Shown here: positions 36,955 through 45,034 of the stretch, in pieces
Layout: each line of letters begins with the position of its first letter
Position numbering within the stretch: position 1 is the stretch's first letter
From: CAWAPS01 sp963783945
GTDB lineage: Bacteria; Actinomycetota; Acidimicrobiia; Acidimicrobiales; Palsa-688
DNA: 64,000 nt
Assembly (NCBI GenBank): GCA_963783945.1
Contig: CAWAPS010000006.1
Span: 186,001 to 250,000, forward strand
Direction: 5' to 3'
Translations under genes and position numbers: made by a program
The notes under the pieces: model-generated
Told to the model about the DNA's origin: nothing
Seen by the model: the letters and a program-made list of their open reading frames with translations, nothing else
Databases searched by the model: none

Positions 36955-37701
36955 CTAGGGCAGGTGAAGACCCAGGTTATCGCCGGTGACCGTGTAGAAC
37001 GGCGCGGCCAGCAGCGGCTCCACCGCCCGGTCGGCCCATCGCTTTTCGAGGGCAGGACGGAGCCGTTGTGCCATTTCGAGCGGATCGTCATCGAGGAAGC
37101 AGTAAGTAACCTGAAGTCCCGGCCGGGCGTTGGAGCCGACCGACTCCACCGGTATGGTCACGCCCCACCAGGCACCCGCCACGCCGGTCACCCCGACGAT
37201 ATCCGAAGGCTCGGCCTCGCCACGTTCCACGAGCAGGTAGGCGCCGGCCAGGGGCCACCACGGCAGTACGTCCGCCCCGACCTTGACCCGAGGGGCCGCG
37301 GCCATCCCCCCCAGCTGAAGAACGCCACGCTCGACCATCGGCAGGAGATACGGGATCCGCCCGGCGTCCTTCAAGGCGACGGCCAGGTCGGTGAATCCTT
37401 TCAGCCCGCCGGTGTCGGCAAAGAAGTAGGTCATCACGTGGTCGACGGGCTCGTATCGAGCGTCGGCCGCCGCCCGTACGGCGCGGCACTCCGCCGTCGA
37501 CGCCAATCGCAACGAGCCACGCACCGAGTCGAGCCGGTACTGCTCCGGTCGGTGGTCGAAAGTGTGCCATTTGAGGTAGTCGATGTCGCGGCCCTCTGGA
37601 TGTCGGGTGCACATCGAGAAGTAGATGCACGAGACCCGAGACTGCCCGGTTGCGAGCACGGCCGGCACCTGGTCCGAGGGGTTTCCGACTAGGAACGACA
37701 T
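36955..37701 (-). CDS. Unknown protein with RHPEGRD / WHTFDHRPE signature (copy 1, intact)
   Basis: A 248-residue protein I do not recognise. The clearest segments are CTRHPEGRDIDYLKWHTFDH and RPEQYRL (about 31-57), DHVMTYFF in the middle, and LQVTYCFLDDDP with PLLAAPFYTVTGD at the end. The His/Asp/Glu-rich signature and the WHTFDH phrase recall EthD- or Dabb-type dimeric barrels, but this is only a resemblance. A second copy at 63022 has the same order of motifs. It sits between a GntR regulator and an amidohydrolase, suggesting a role in the same pathway. The start at ATG 37701 is the best of several. Confidence 0.68.
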   Translation of the reverse strand: MSFLVGNPSDQVPAVLATGQSRVSCIYFSMCTRHPEGRDIDYLKWHTFDHRPEQYRLDSVRGSLRLASTAECRAVRAAADARYEPVDHVMTYFFADTGGLKGFTDLAVALKDAGRIPYLLPMVERGVLQLGGMAAAPRVKVGADVLPWWPLAGAYLLVERGEAEPSDIVGVTGVAGAWWGVTIPVESVGSNARPGLQVTYCFLDDDPLEMAQRLRPALEKRWADRAVEPLLAAPFYTVTGDNLGLHLP

Positions 37702-37818
37702 CTCAACCACCCTAGTAGAGGTCAGGAACACGCGGCCGAGGAAGAGGCGTCGGGGGTGGGAATCCCTCGCTCGGCACAACCAACCTTGATCGTCGTCTGC
37801 GAGCCTGTCGCCTCGTAG

Positions 37819-38544
37819 TCAGCGATTTGGACGGTGGTCGCCGTCCGGGCTGGTCTCAATCGATCGCATGAGCCAATCGACCGCAATGAGGGAATAGGCC
37901 CGAGTGAGACGCTCGGCCTCGTCCGGGTCTCGAGACTGGATCGCCTCGAGGATAGCGAGGTATCTCCGTTTGCTCGGTGCCGTCTCTTCTGGAACGGTAA
38001 ATGGCATCGTTCGTGGAACCGACTGTTCGATGGTTCGCAGGGTACGAATCAGCCGAGGAGAATGGGCGAGCATGTTGATCTTGCGGTTGAACTGCATGGC
38101 CAAGTGACCGAACTCGTAAACGTCGTCCGTGGCCACGGCGGCGTGACATATCTCCGCCAGCTCCGCTAGTTCAGCGTCGGAGGCCACCGTTGCCGCCTGG
38201 CCGGCGGCCCAGGCGTGGAGCACGGCGATCAAGATCTCTGCCTCCTCGAGGTCTTTGGTGCCGAGGGAAACGACGACGCGTTGCTGACCTCGTTGCTCGA
38301 GAAGACCTTCGTGGGTGAGTTGCTGCAACGCATCCCGTACGGGCATGCGACTCGTGCCGAAGCGCTCGCAGAGCTCGTCCTGAATCATGTGTGTGCCCGG
38401 TCTAATACGACCATGGACGATGTCGTCACGAAGCCTCTCCGCTATCTGCTCACTGAGACTCGCCCGCGGAATATATTCACGCGGTCCCCACGGCGATGCC
38501 GGTTCAGATCCCGAGTCGGTGACAGCTAGAATCGGTTCCACCAT
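37819..38544 (-). CDS. GntR-family (FadR/FCD type) regulator
   Basis: A 241-residue regulator. The winged HTH is SLSEQIAERLRDDIVHGRIRPGTHMIQDELCERFGTSRMPVRDALQQL (about 30-77), followed by an all-helical ligand domain of the FCD type. It starts inside the last 19 bases of the StrR-like regulator gene, which is a coupled arrangement, and precedes the unknown protein gene. A small palindrome at 38546-38560 sits immediately before its start. Such regulators often sense small acids or acyl-CoA intermediates. Confidence 0.87.
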   Translation of the reverse strand: MVEPILAVTDSGSEPASPWGPREYIPRASLSEQIAERLRDDIVHGRIRPGTHMIQDELCERFGTSRMPVRDALQQLTHEGLLEQRGQQRVVVSLGTKDLEEAEILIAVLHAWAAGQAATVASDAELAELAEICHAAVATDDVYEFGHLAMQFNRKINMLAHSPRLIRTLRTIEQSVPRTMPFTVPEETAPSKRRYLAILEAIQSRDPDEAERLTRAYSLIAVDWLMRSIETSPDGDHRPNR

Positions 38545-39599
38545 ACGTATCGAGTATACGGACGATCGGCTTCCGCGGGCAGCGACGGGCCGGCCGTTAT
38601 GTGTGGGGTGGATACAAGCATCTGGGGCGGTCGTTCACATAAGCCGCTGCGTCCTCGTGCCCTTAACTCGAGCATCGCCGCGAATGCCAGCCACACGTCA
38701 GATCTTCGACGCGCCTCGTCCGCAATCTCGTAGACCCTGCTGAGGGGGATTCCCTCGACGTAATCCTGTGATTCCTCGCCGATATTCGTTTGTTCCAGCC
38801 AGCTGGCGAGTCCTTTGCCTTCGGCGGTGGCAGCCAGCGCGGAGTCGGACAACCATCCGGGAGTGAGCGGGGCCGGCCCCTGACTAGGCCACCGCCCGCC
38901 TTTGCCTTCGAAATCCCGTCCAACCCGGTCGGGGGCCGGGTCGGGCCGGTCCCTCACTGATCGGACGGTCGCGGGGGACGTTCCGGTCATCCGGGCTATC
39001 GCCCGCAGGGACCTATCCGGCTGGGACTCGAGGACGCGGAGGATACGGGCCCGGGAGGCCTGAGGATCGGCCGGCCGGCGCTTGCCGTCCCTACCCAGAC
39101 GGACGATTACTCCGCGGTCGTCCTCAGTCGGCCACGATATCTTGGAGCGCAGGCGTCCTACCGTGCCCGGCGCCAGCGAACACGCCTCCGCTATTCGTCG
39201 ATCGGACCAATCGGGATGCAGGCGGAGCAAGTGATGAGCCGCTCTTTCTCTTTCTCGAAGGGAAAGTGGAAGCCCGTGGTGGCGGTTTCGCCACAGCGCT
39301 TCCACGAAGGCCGCGTCCTCACCACCATCGAAGTAGACGCAGTCGATATGGGTATGGCCCAGCTGGCGTGCCGCCCGATATCTGTAGTTGCCGTCGACGA
39401 TCGCGTTGTCCGCCCGGCGGACCACCACGGGCGGCCAGTTGCCCTCGGACAGGGCGATGACGTTGACATGGTCGGTGTTCGGCCCGCCCAGGCGAAGCTG
39501 ATAACCCGGCCGGAGGACGTCCAGCTCCAGCCGGATCACCGCGCCCTCCCTGCCGGCCACCTCGTCGGGCTCTCCGCAAAGTGCCATGGCGTCAGACAT
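38526..39599 (-). CDS. StrR/NovG-like regulator (ParB-N plus HTH)
   Basis: A 357-residue protein with an N-terminal ParB-like domain (VIRLELDVLRPG, IVDGNYRYRAARQLGHTHID, DAAFVEALWRNRHHGLPLS at about 20-115), then an HTH in DWSDRRIAEACSLAPGTVGRLR. This order matches StrR, NovG and relatives, which are pathway-specific activators of antibiotic gene clusters. A second HTH-like segment (RSLRAIARMTGTSPATVRSVR) follows near 195-215. No antibiotic cluster is visible here, so it may control catabolism instead. ATG 39599 is the first start after the divergent promoter region; its 3' end overlaps the GntR start by 19 bases. Confidence 0.8.
   Translation of the reverse strand: MSDAMALCGEPDEVAGREGAVIRLELDVLRPGYQLRLGGPNTDHVNVIALSEGNWPPVVVRRADNAIVDGNYRYRAARQLGHTHIDCVYFDGGEDAAFVEALWRNRHHGLPLSLRERERAAHHLLRLHPDWSDRRIAEACSLAPGTVGRLRSKISWPTEDDRGVIVRLGRDGKRRPADPQASRARILRVLESQPDRSLRAIARMTGTSPATVRSVRDRPDPAPDRVGRDFEGKGGRWPSQGPAPLTPGWLSDSALAATAEGKGLASWLEQTNIGEESQDYVEGIPLSRVYEIADEARRRSDVWLAFAAMLELRARGRSGLCERPPQMLVSTPHITAGPSLPAEADRPYTRYVWWNRF
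38546..38560. promoter_or_regulatory. Small palindrome before the GntR start
   Basis: CGTAT-CGAGT-ATACG, five-base perfect arms, located inside the 3' end of the StrR-like gene and two bases before the GntR start codon. It may be a GntR autoregulatory site. Confidence 0.3.
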
Positions 39600-39777
39600 C
39601 TGCTGCGTTCCCTTCGCCCTCGGCTTTGGTAGTGAGTACGATATCCTGTATACATCCTCACGGCAAGCGGGGTGGGGGGAGGTAGGAGCCCGGCTGCCCA
39701 CCGGAGGCAAACCCTTGTCATCGGCCCAAGATGGGGCCCCCACCCGCTGGCGGCCCAACTGACCAAAATGGGCGGTT

Positions 39778-39808
39778 GAACACGACCAGCTACTGACGCA
39801 TCGTGTTC
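39778..39808. promoter_or_regulatory. Inverted repeat before the SDR-Rieske run
   Basis: Eight-base perfect arms GAACACGA (39778-39785) and TCGTGTTC (39801-39808) separated by 15 bases, in the divergent region between the StrR-like gene and the SDR gene. StrR-type proteins bind inverted repeats separated by about one helical turn, so this may be its site; that link is inference. Confidence 0.42.
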
Positions 39809-39841
39809 GACGAAGATCTGGTGCAGGACTGAGGAGGCGCC

Positions 39842-40627
39842 ATGGACCTGGAAGGCAAACTGGAAGGCAAAGTGGCCATAGTGACCGGTGCCAGCGCCGG
39901 CATCGGGCGGGCATACGCTCTCGCGCTCGCAGGAGCCGGGGCCACGGTGGTGGCGGCGGCGCGTACCCTCGGCCGAGTCGACGGGGAGGGTCCCGTCCGC
40001 AACACCCTGGCCGAGGTAGTCGGGGCCGGCCAGGGCCTGCCCGGACCGATCTACGCCCAGGTATGTGATTTGCAGATCGAATCCGACCTGGTCCAGATGG
40101 TCGACGAGACCGCGGCCAACTTCGGCCACATCGACGTCCTGGTGAACAATGCGGCCCTCCTGTGGCAGTTCGATTCGCTCGAAATCGCCGGCGACGAGTG
40201 GGAGGAGGTCATGCGGACCAACGTGCGCGCCCCTTATCTCACTATCCGCCAAACCGCGCCGCACATGATGCGGCAACGGTCGGGAAGCATCATCAACATC
40301 ACGGCACTGGCGGGCACCTTCACCCCGACGACCAATCACAAGGGCATGCTCGCCTACGCCGTGAGCAAAGCCGCGCTCAACCGCCTTTCGTACTTCATGG
40401 CGGCGGAATTGCGAGAGTACGGCGTTGCCGTCAACTCCCTGAGCCCCGGGGTGGTAGCGACCGACACCGCACTGAAAGCCCGGCCGGAGGCGGCCACGAG
40501 TGGCACCCACAAACCGGCGACCCCGGAGGTCCTGGGCCCGGCGCTGCTATGTCTGGCGCAGCAGACCGCGGACACCATCACCGGCGAGATCCTCCACACC
40601 GACGAGTACCTGAAGAGCTGGCCCTGA
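39842..40627 (+). CDS. SDR family oxidoreductase
   Basis: A 261-residue classical SDR. TGASAGIG sits near residue 15-22, NNAA in the fourth strand, Ser in NITALAGT-type position shifted (INITALAG), and YAVSK as the Tyr/Lys pair. It is preceded by GAGGAGG close to the ATG. It begins a rightward run with the Rieske oxygenase, SnoaL-like and acyl-CoA dehydrogenase genes, which suggests it oxidises the diol or alcohol formed by the oxygenase; this is inference. Confidence 0.83.
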   Translation: MDLEGKLEGKVAIVTGASAGIGRAYALALAGAGATVVAAARTLGRVDGEGPVRNTLAEVVGAGQGLPGPIYAQVCDLQIESDLVQMVDETAANFGHIDVLVNNAALLWQFDSLEIAGDEWEEVMRTNVRAPYLTIRQTAPHMMRQRSGSIINITALAGTFTPTTNHKGMLAYAVSKAALNRLSYFMAAELREYGVAVNSLSPGVVATDTALKARPEAATSGTHKPATPEVLGPALLCLAQQTADTITGEILHTDEYLKSWP

Positions 40628-40972
40628 GCGAGCCCGTCCGGGCCGAGGGCTCTACGGGCGGGGCGGGATCGGCGGTTGGTTCGAGAGTGCCGCCCAGGAC
40701 CATGTCGAAGTCGACGGTGTCGGTGTGGTGCCAGGTCCCGCTCACGTTTGCCCCGAAGTCCACGATCTGCCACCCGACGAGCCCGGGTGCCAAGCCCGGG
40801 CCCGACGCCTCGCCTCCTCGCCCCCTCGCCTGCCCCGTGCCTGGGTATGCTTGGCCGGCCAGGGATGCCGTGACCAGGACTCGAGGGCCGGGCGGTACCG
40901 CCGGCGCCGAGGTCCCAGAGATTGCCTTTCGATCTTCAACTACCAATAGATCCGAAGAGAGGAGTAAGGCAG
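40628..40972. other. 345-base gap with hairpin and possible cupin remnant
   Basis: Three bases after the SDR stop, GAGCCC (40630-40635) and GGGCTC (40647-40652) can form a hairpin without a U tract. On the minus strand a short cupin-like segment appears at about 40680-40775 (listed separately). The AGGAG site of the Rieske gene ends the gap. No intact gene is seen. Confidence 0.55.
40680..40775 (-). pseudogene. Cupin-like gene fragment
   Basis: About 32 codons read GWQIVDFGANVSGTWHHTDT followed by VDFDMVLGGTLE, matching the shape of a cupin motif-1 region (metal His pair, then a hydrophobic strand and Gly turn). The flanks in this frame are low-complexity Pro/Gly/Arg sequence and there is no start or second motif. 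It may be the remains of a cupin gene. A chance antisense match cannot be excluded. Confidence 0.35.
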
Positions 40973-42253
40973 ATGGCTCGTTGGCCCAAGCCGCCCGAAG
41001 GCAGTTGGACGGAGCACTATCCGGAGTTGGGCACCGCGCCGGTGTCCTACGAGGACTCGATCTCACCCGAGTTCTACGACCTCGAGCGGGAAGCCATCTT
41101 CAAGCGAGCGTGGCTGAACGTCGGACGGGTAGAACTGCTGCCTCGCAATGGCAGCTACTTCACCAAGGAGGTCCAGGTGGCGAACACCTCCGTGGTGATA
41201 GTGCGCGACATGGAGGGCAGGGTGCGCGCCTTCCACAACATCTGCCGGCACCGGGGCAACAAGCTGGTGTGGAACGACTTCCCGCGCGAGGAAACGAGCG
41301 GAATGTGCCGGCAGTTCGCATGCAAGTACCACGGGTGGCGGTACGACCTGGATGGGACGCTCGCCTTCATCCAGCAGGAGTCGGAGTTCTTCGACCTGGA
41401 CAAGAGGGACTTCGGCCTCGTCCCCGTGCACTGCGACCTATGGCAGGGCTTCATTTTCATCAATTTTGCCAAGGAGCCGGCACAGTCCCTCACCGACTTC
41501 CTGGGCCCGATGATCACCGCTCTCGACGGCTACCCCTTCGAAAAGCTCACCGAGAGGTGGTACTACCGTTCGGAGGTGGCGGCCAACTGGAAGCTGTACA
41601 TGGACGCCTTCCAGGAGTTCTATCACGCCCCGGTACTGCACGCCGGGCAAGCGCCCCCGGCCTATTCCCTCCCCTGGATGAAGGTCGGCTTCGAGGCGCC
41701 CCATTACCGCATCGACGGTCCGCACCGGGTGGTCAGCACGGCTGGCATCCGGCCATGGGAAATGGGCGCCGACAAGCTCAAGCCCATGGAGATCATCACC
41801 GATAGCGGGCTGCAGGGACCGTGGGAGAAAGGCGATCTGGGCGTCGAGAAGATGCCGGCGGGACTCAACCCGTCAGGGTGCGATCCCTGGGGGCTCGACT
41901 CGTTTCAACTTTTCCCCAACTTCGTGATCCTCATATGGGCCCAGGGCTGGTACCTGACCTACCACTACTGGCCCACGACCTACAACCGCCACATCTTCGA
42001 AGGGACGCTGTACTTCGTTCCCGCCAAGAACGCCAAGGACCGGGTGGCCCACGAGATGGCCGCGACGTCGTTCAAGGAGTTCGGACTGCAAGACGCCAAC
42101 ACGCTGGAAGCGACCCAGACGATGCTCGAGTCCCGCGCCGTCGACCGGTTCCTGCTCAACGACCAAGAGGTGCTGTGCCGGCACCTGCACAAAGAGGTCG
42201 CCGACTGGATCGAGGACTACAAGCGAGCCCGTGGCCCTGATGCCCGGAGGTGA
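40973..42253 (+). CDS. Rieske non-haem iron oxygenase, alpha subunit
   Basis: A 426-residue aromatic-ring-hydroxylating oxygenase subunit. The Rieske cluster ligands are Cys91-Arg-His93 and Cys117-x-x-His120. The mononuclear iron site is Asp211, His218 and His223 in the segment WKLYMDAFQEFYHAPVLH. It would add oxygen to an aromatic or alicyclic substrate using electrons from ferredoxin and reductase, neither of which is encoded nearby. ATG 40973 has AGGAG eight bases upstream. The SnoaL-like gene 143 bases downstream could encode a small beta subunit, though SnoaL folds have many roles. Confidence 0.92.
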   Translation: MARWPKPPEGSWTEHYPELGTAPVSYEDSISPEFYDLEREAIFKRAWLNVGRVELLPRNGSYFTKEVQVANTSVVIVRDMEGRVRAFHNICRHRGNKLVWNDFPREETSGMCRQFACKYHGWRYDLDGTLAFIQQESEFFDLDKRDFGLVPVHCDLWQGFIFINFAKEPAQSLTDFLGPMITALDGYPFEKLTERWYYRSEVAANWKLYMDAFQEFYHAPVLHAGQAPPAYSLPWMKVGFEAPHYRIDGPHRVVSTAGIRPWEMGADKLKPMEIITDSGLQGPWEKGDLGVEKMPAGLNPSGCDPWGLDSFQLFPNFVILIWAQGWYLTYHYWPTTYNRHIFEGTLYFVPAKNAKDRVAHEMAATSFKEFGLQDANTLEATQTMLESRAVDRFLLNDQEVLCRHLHKEVADWIEDYKRARGPDARR

Positions 42254-42396
42254 GCCGGCGGGAATAGCGAACAGCAAGTGCGAGCTGGCTATGCTTTGGT
42301 GGCGGGTTGGGTAGTGAGGCGACAGGACCTGGGAGGTCGCCCCGACCAGCCGACCACGAATTCGGCTCATGCGACCCGCGCGTGGAAGGGACTCTG

Positions 42397-42840
42397 ATGG
42401 CGCAACCCACTAACTCCGACATCATCGAGATCGAGCAATTATTGGCCCGGTATGCCGTCGGGATGACCCAGGACGACGTGGAGTCGGTGATGGACGGGGT
42501 CTTCACCCCTGACGGCACATACAGCGCGTTCGGGTCGACGTACCAGCTTCATGACTTTCCCCGGCTGGTCGCGTCTGCCCCCAAAGGACTGTTCCTCGTC
42601 GGCACGCCGGCGCTCGACCTCGACGGCGATACCGGAACCGGCCACCAGCCTCTGCTGTTTGTCGACCAGACGAACCACGACATGCGCATGGGGTGGTACA
42701 CCGACAGCTACGTGCGGACCAAGAACGGTTGGCGGCTGCGTACCCGTTCCATGACCTTCCTGCGGCGAAGCGGTGGCCGCGACTCGGGCCGTCCCCACGA
42801 CCCGACCCGGCCGGAGCCCACAGAAGCCGAGGCACGGTAA
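42397..42840 (+). CDS. SnoaL-like / NTF2-fold protein
   Basis: 147 residues with the NTF2-like opening helix (IEIEQLLARYAVGMTQDD), FTPDGTYSAFGSTY and the strand YTDSYVRTKNGWRLRTRSMTF. Being downstream of a Rieske alpha subunit, a beta-subunit-like role is possible, because oxygenase beta subunits share this fold; dehydratase or isomerase activity is equally possible. AAGGG lies six bases before ATG 42397. The acyl-CoA dehydrogenase gene starts 15 bases after its stop. Confidence 0.77.
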   Translation: MAQPTNSDIIEIEQLLARYAVGMTQDDVESVMDGVFTPDGTYSAFGSTYQLHDFPRLVASAPKGLFLVGTPALDLDGDTGTGHQPLLFVDQTNHDMRMGWYTDSYVRTKNGWRLRTRSMTFLRRSGGRDSGRPHDPTRPEPTEAEAR

Positions 42841-42855
42841 AGGGCGAGCAGGGGC

Positions 42856-43992
42856 ATGGAACTCGACCTCGACGCATTCCGAAAGTCCCTGGACGATTGG
42901 CTCGACGAGCACAGCGACGCCCTCGCTCCGGCATTCTTGGGGGCTGGGACGATGGAGCAGGAAGTCGCCCAGATGAACAAGGTCAAGCGGCTGACGTTTG
43001 ACGCCGGATGGATCCGCTACGGCTGGCCTGAGCGAGTCGGGGGTCTGGGGGGCTCCAACCTCCATCGGGCCTACCTGGCTGAGGCGCTGACCTCCAGAGA
43101 CCTGGTGGAACCCGGCATCTACTCAATGACCGATTTCCTTGTCCCAACCCTGGTTGACTTTGCGGCGCCGGACCTGGCGGCAGCGATGGTACCCCGTCTG
43201 CTCCGGGGCGACGAGACGTGGTGCCAGGGATTCTCGGAACCCGGCACGGGAAGCAACCTCGCCTCCCTCACCTGCCGGGCAATCCAAACCGACACCGATT
43301 GGCGGGTCAGCGGCCAGAAAGTGTGGACCAGCCTGGCCCAATATGCCCAGCGTTGCGTACTACTTACCCGGACAGGAACCCTCGAGTCGGCTCACAAAGG
43401 CATCACCGCGTTGTTCGTGGACATGGAGAGCCCCGGCATCACGGTCCGACCGATTCTGACCATGCACGGGGCCGAGGAGTTCTGCGAGGTGTTCTTCGAC
43501 GACGTCTCCGTTCCTCTGAATAGAACGCTCGGCCAAGTCGGCCAGGGTTGGGCAGTAGCGATGGAGCTGTTACCGTACGAGCGGAGCTCCTCCCTCTGGC
43601 AGAAAGCCGCCTTCCTGCATCATCGCCTGCAGGTCCTGCTCGCCACGGCTTCACCGGGCGCGCTCGACGCAGCCCGGCTCGGCGAGGTGGCCCAGCTGGT
43701 GCTCGCCTTCCGGGCCAGGTCGCGCTCCACCCAGCACCGCTTGGCCGGAGGGCAGCGCCTCGGGCCCGAGACGTCGGTCGACAAGGTGCTTGTGGCCACG
43801 GCCGAACAGGCGGTGTTCGATCTCGTGGCCGACGCCCTGCCTGACGATCTGCTCCTCGGCGACGATCCCGTCAGTGAGCTTTGGCGCAGTCAGTACCTGT
43901 ACTCGCGCGCTGCGACCATCTACGGCGGTAGCGCCGAGATTCAGCGAAACATCATCGCCCGCCGGCTTCTGGATCTCGGCCCCGACCGCTGA
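42856..43992 (+). CDS. Acyl-CoA dehydrogenase family protein
   Basis: A 378-residue FAD enzyme that introduces a double bond into an acyl-CoA. Family signs are GWPERVGGLGGSNLHRA, CQGFSEPGTGSNLASL (the FAD/substrate loop) and the C-terminal IYGGSAEIQRNIIARRLL. The usual catalytic Glu position in this subfamily is not fixed by a universal motif, so I do not assign it. It is close in style to the FadE proteins used in steroid ring and side-chain degradation, which often act as heteromers; no partner FadE is present here. It is the last gene of the Rieske run. Confidence 0.9.
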   Translation: MELDLDAFRKSLDDWLDEHSDALAPAFLGAGTMEQEVAQMNKVKRLTFDAGWIRYGWPERVGGLGGSNLHRAYLAEALTSRDLVEPGIYSMTDFLVPTLVDFAAPDLAAAMVPRLLRGDETWCQGFSEPGTGSNLASLTCRAIQTDTDWRVSGQKVWTSLAQYAQRCVLLTRTGTLESAHKGITALFVDMESPGITVRPILTMHGAEEFCEVFFDDVSVPLNRTLGQVGQGWAVAMELLPYERSSSLWQKAAFLHHRLQVLLATASPGALDAARLGEVAQLVLAFRARSRSTQHRLAGGQRLGPETSVDKVLVATAEQAVFDLVADALPDDLLLGDDPVSELWRSQYLYSRAATIYGGSAEIQRNIIARRLLDLGPDR

Positions 43993-44055
43993 GGCACTAA
44001 TGGCCGTAGCGGCACCTCGGGAGCATCCTCGTCCCCGGCACTGAACAGCGGCCCG

Positions 44056-45027
44056 TTATTTGCCTGCGAGCTGGCGCACCACAGGAGCAAAGGCCAGCGC
44101 GGCGTCGGCGCCGATGGCCACATAGGAGATGCCATACAGCTCCCGACGGCGCTCCAGCTCATCACAAATAGCCCGGGGGGAGCCGATGAGCGCATGAGGG
44201 TGCTCCATCATGTCGGCGGGGGTCAGCCCGTAGCCGGAGCTCATCCGCTCGGCGACGCCATGAGGATCGTCGGTGACGGCGGTGTAATAGATACCGATGT
44301 CGATCTCGAGCTCGTCGAATCGGGCGCCCGCACCTTGCCGGATCCACTCGATCTTCTGAAGGGTGAATGCCGCAGTGGACCTTTGTACCCCGTCCGGTCC
44401 GAGGACTCCCGACCAGTTGTTGTAGTTCAGGCTCACGATGTCGGCTTCACGGCCGGCCAGCTGCAGCACCCGCTGGGCGCCCCCGCCGATGACGATGGGT
44501 GGTCGCGGTCGCTGCGCCGGCTTCGGCGCGCCTTCGAACCCCTCGACGTGAAAATGCTCCCCGTGGAACGACACCGGGCCGTCGCCGAAGAGGAGCTTGA
44601 TGAGTCTGACCGCTTCGGCCAAGCGGGCTATCCGGGTCGAGGCGGCGTCGAACGGGATCCCCATCGCCCGGTATTCGTTGGCCAGCCAGCCAGCTCCCAG
44701 GCCCAGCTCCAGCCGGCCCTCAGAGAAGAGGTCGATCGTCGCCATCTCGTTGGCCAGAACGACCGGGTGGTGAAAGTCGAGACATATCACTCGCGAGCCG
44801 ACGCGCAGATGGTCGGTCGCATCGGCCAGCGCCATGAGCGCCGGGACTACAGCCAAACCGGAACCAGCGTGACCGGCTTGCGCCATCGCCTCGCCCGGGC
44901 CCAGCACGTGATCAGTCACGTGGTAGGCGTAATAGCCCAGGTCTTCGGCCTGGCGAGCCTTCTCCCGCAGATCTAGTCCGGAGCTGACCTGACTGGACCG
45001 CACTGCGAACCGGAACGGGCGCACCAC
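44056..45027 (-). CDS. LLM-class F420-dependent oxidoreductase (MSMEG_2516-like)
   Basis: A 323-residue luciferase-like enzyme. It starts RPFRFAVRSSQVSSG, followed by ARQAEDLGYYAYHVTDHVLG, VGSRVICLDFHHPVVLANEMA and GRLELGLGAGWLANEYRAMG, the order seen in the F420-dependent subfamily typified by MSMEG_2516. The start is a GTG just seven bases after the stop of the acyl-CoA synthetase gene, so the two form a leftward operon. The CoA synthetase partner suggests a carboxylic acid substrate chain, with the F420 enzyme acting on a ring or an enone. Confidence 0.85.
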   Translation of the reverse strand: MVRPFRFAVRSSQVSSGLDLREKARQAEDLGYYAYHVTDHVLGPGEAMAQAGHAGSGLAVVPALMALADATDHLRVGSRVICLDFHHPVVLANEMATIDLFSEGRLELGLGAGWLANEYRAMGIPFDAASTRIARLAEAVRLIKLLFGDGPVSFHGEHFHVEGFEGAPKPAQRPRPPIVIGGGAQRVLQLAGREADIVSLNYNNWSGVLGPDGVQRSTAAFTLQKIEWIRQGAGARFDELEIDIGIYYTAVTDDPHGVAERMSSGYGLTPADMMEHPHALIGSPRAICDELERRRELYGISYVAIGADAALAFAPVVRQLAGK

Positions 45028-45034
45028 CGGCGGG

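Noticed and set aside
38554..39653. GTATAC hexamers near the StrR-like and GntR genes as a shared site
   Set aside because: Several copies are expected by chance in 64 kb and the flanks do not match.
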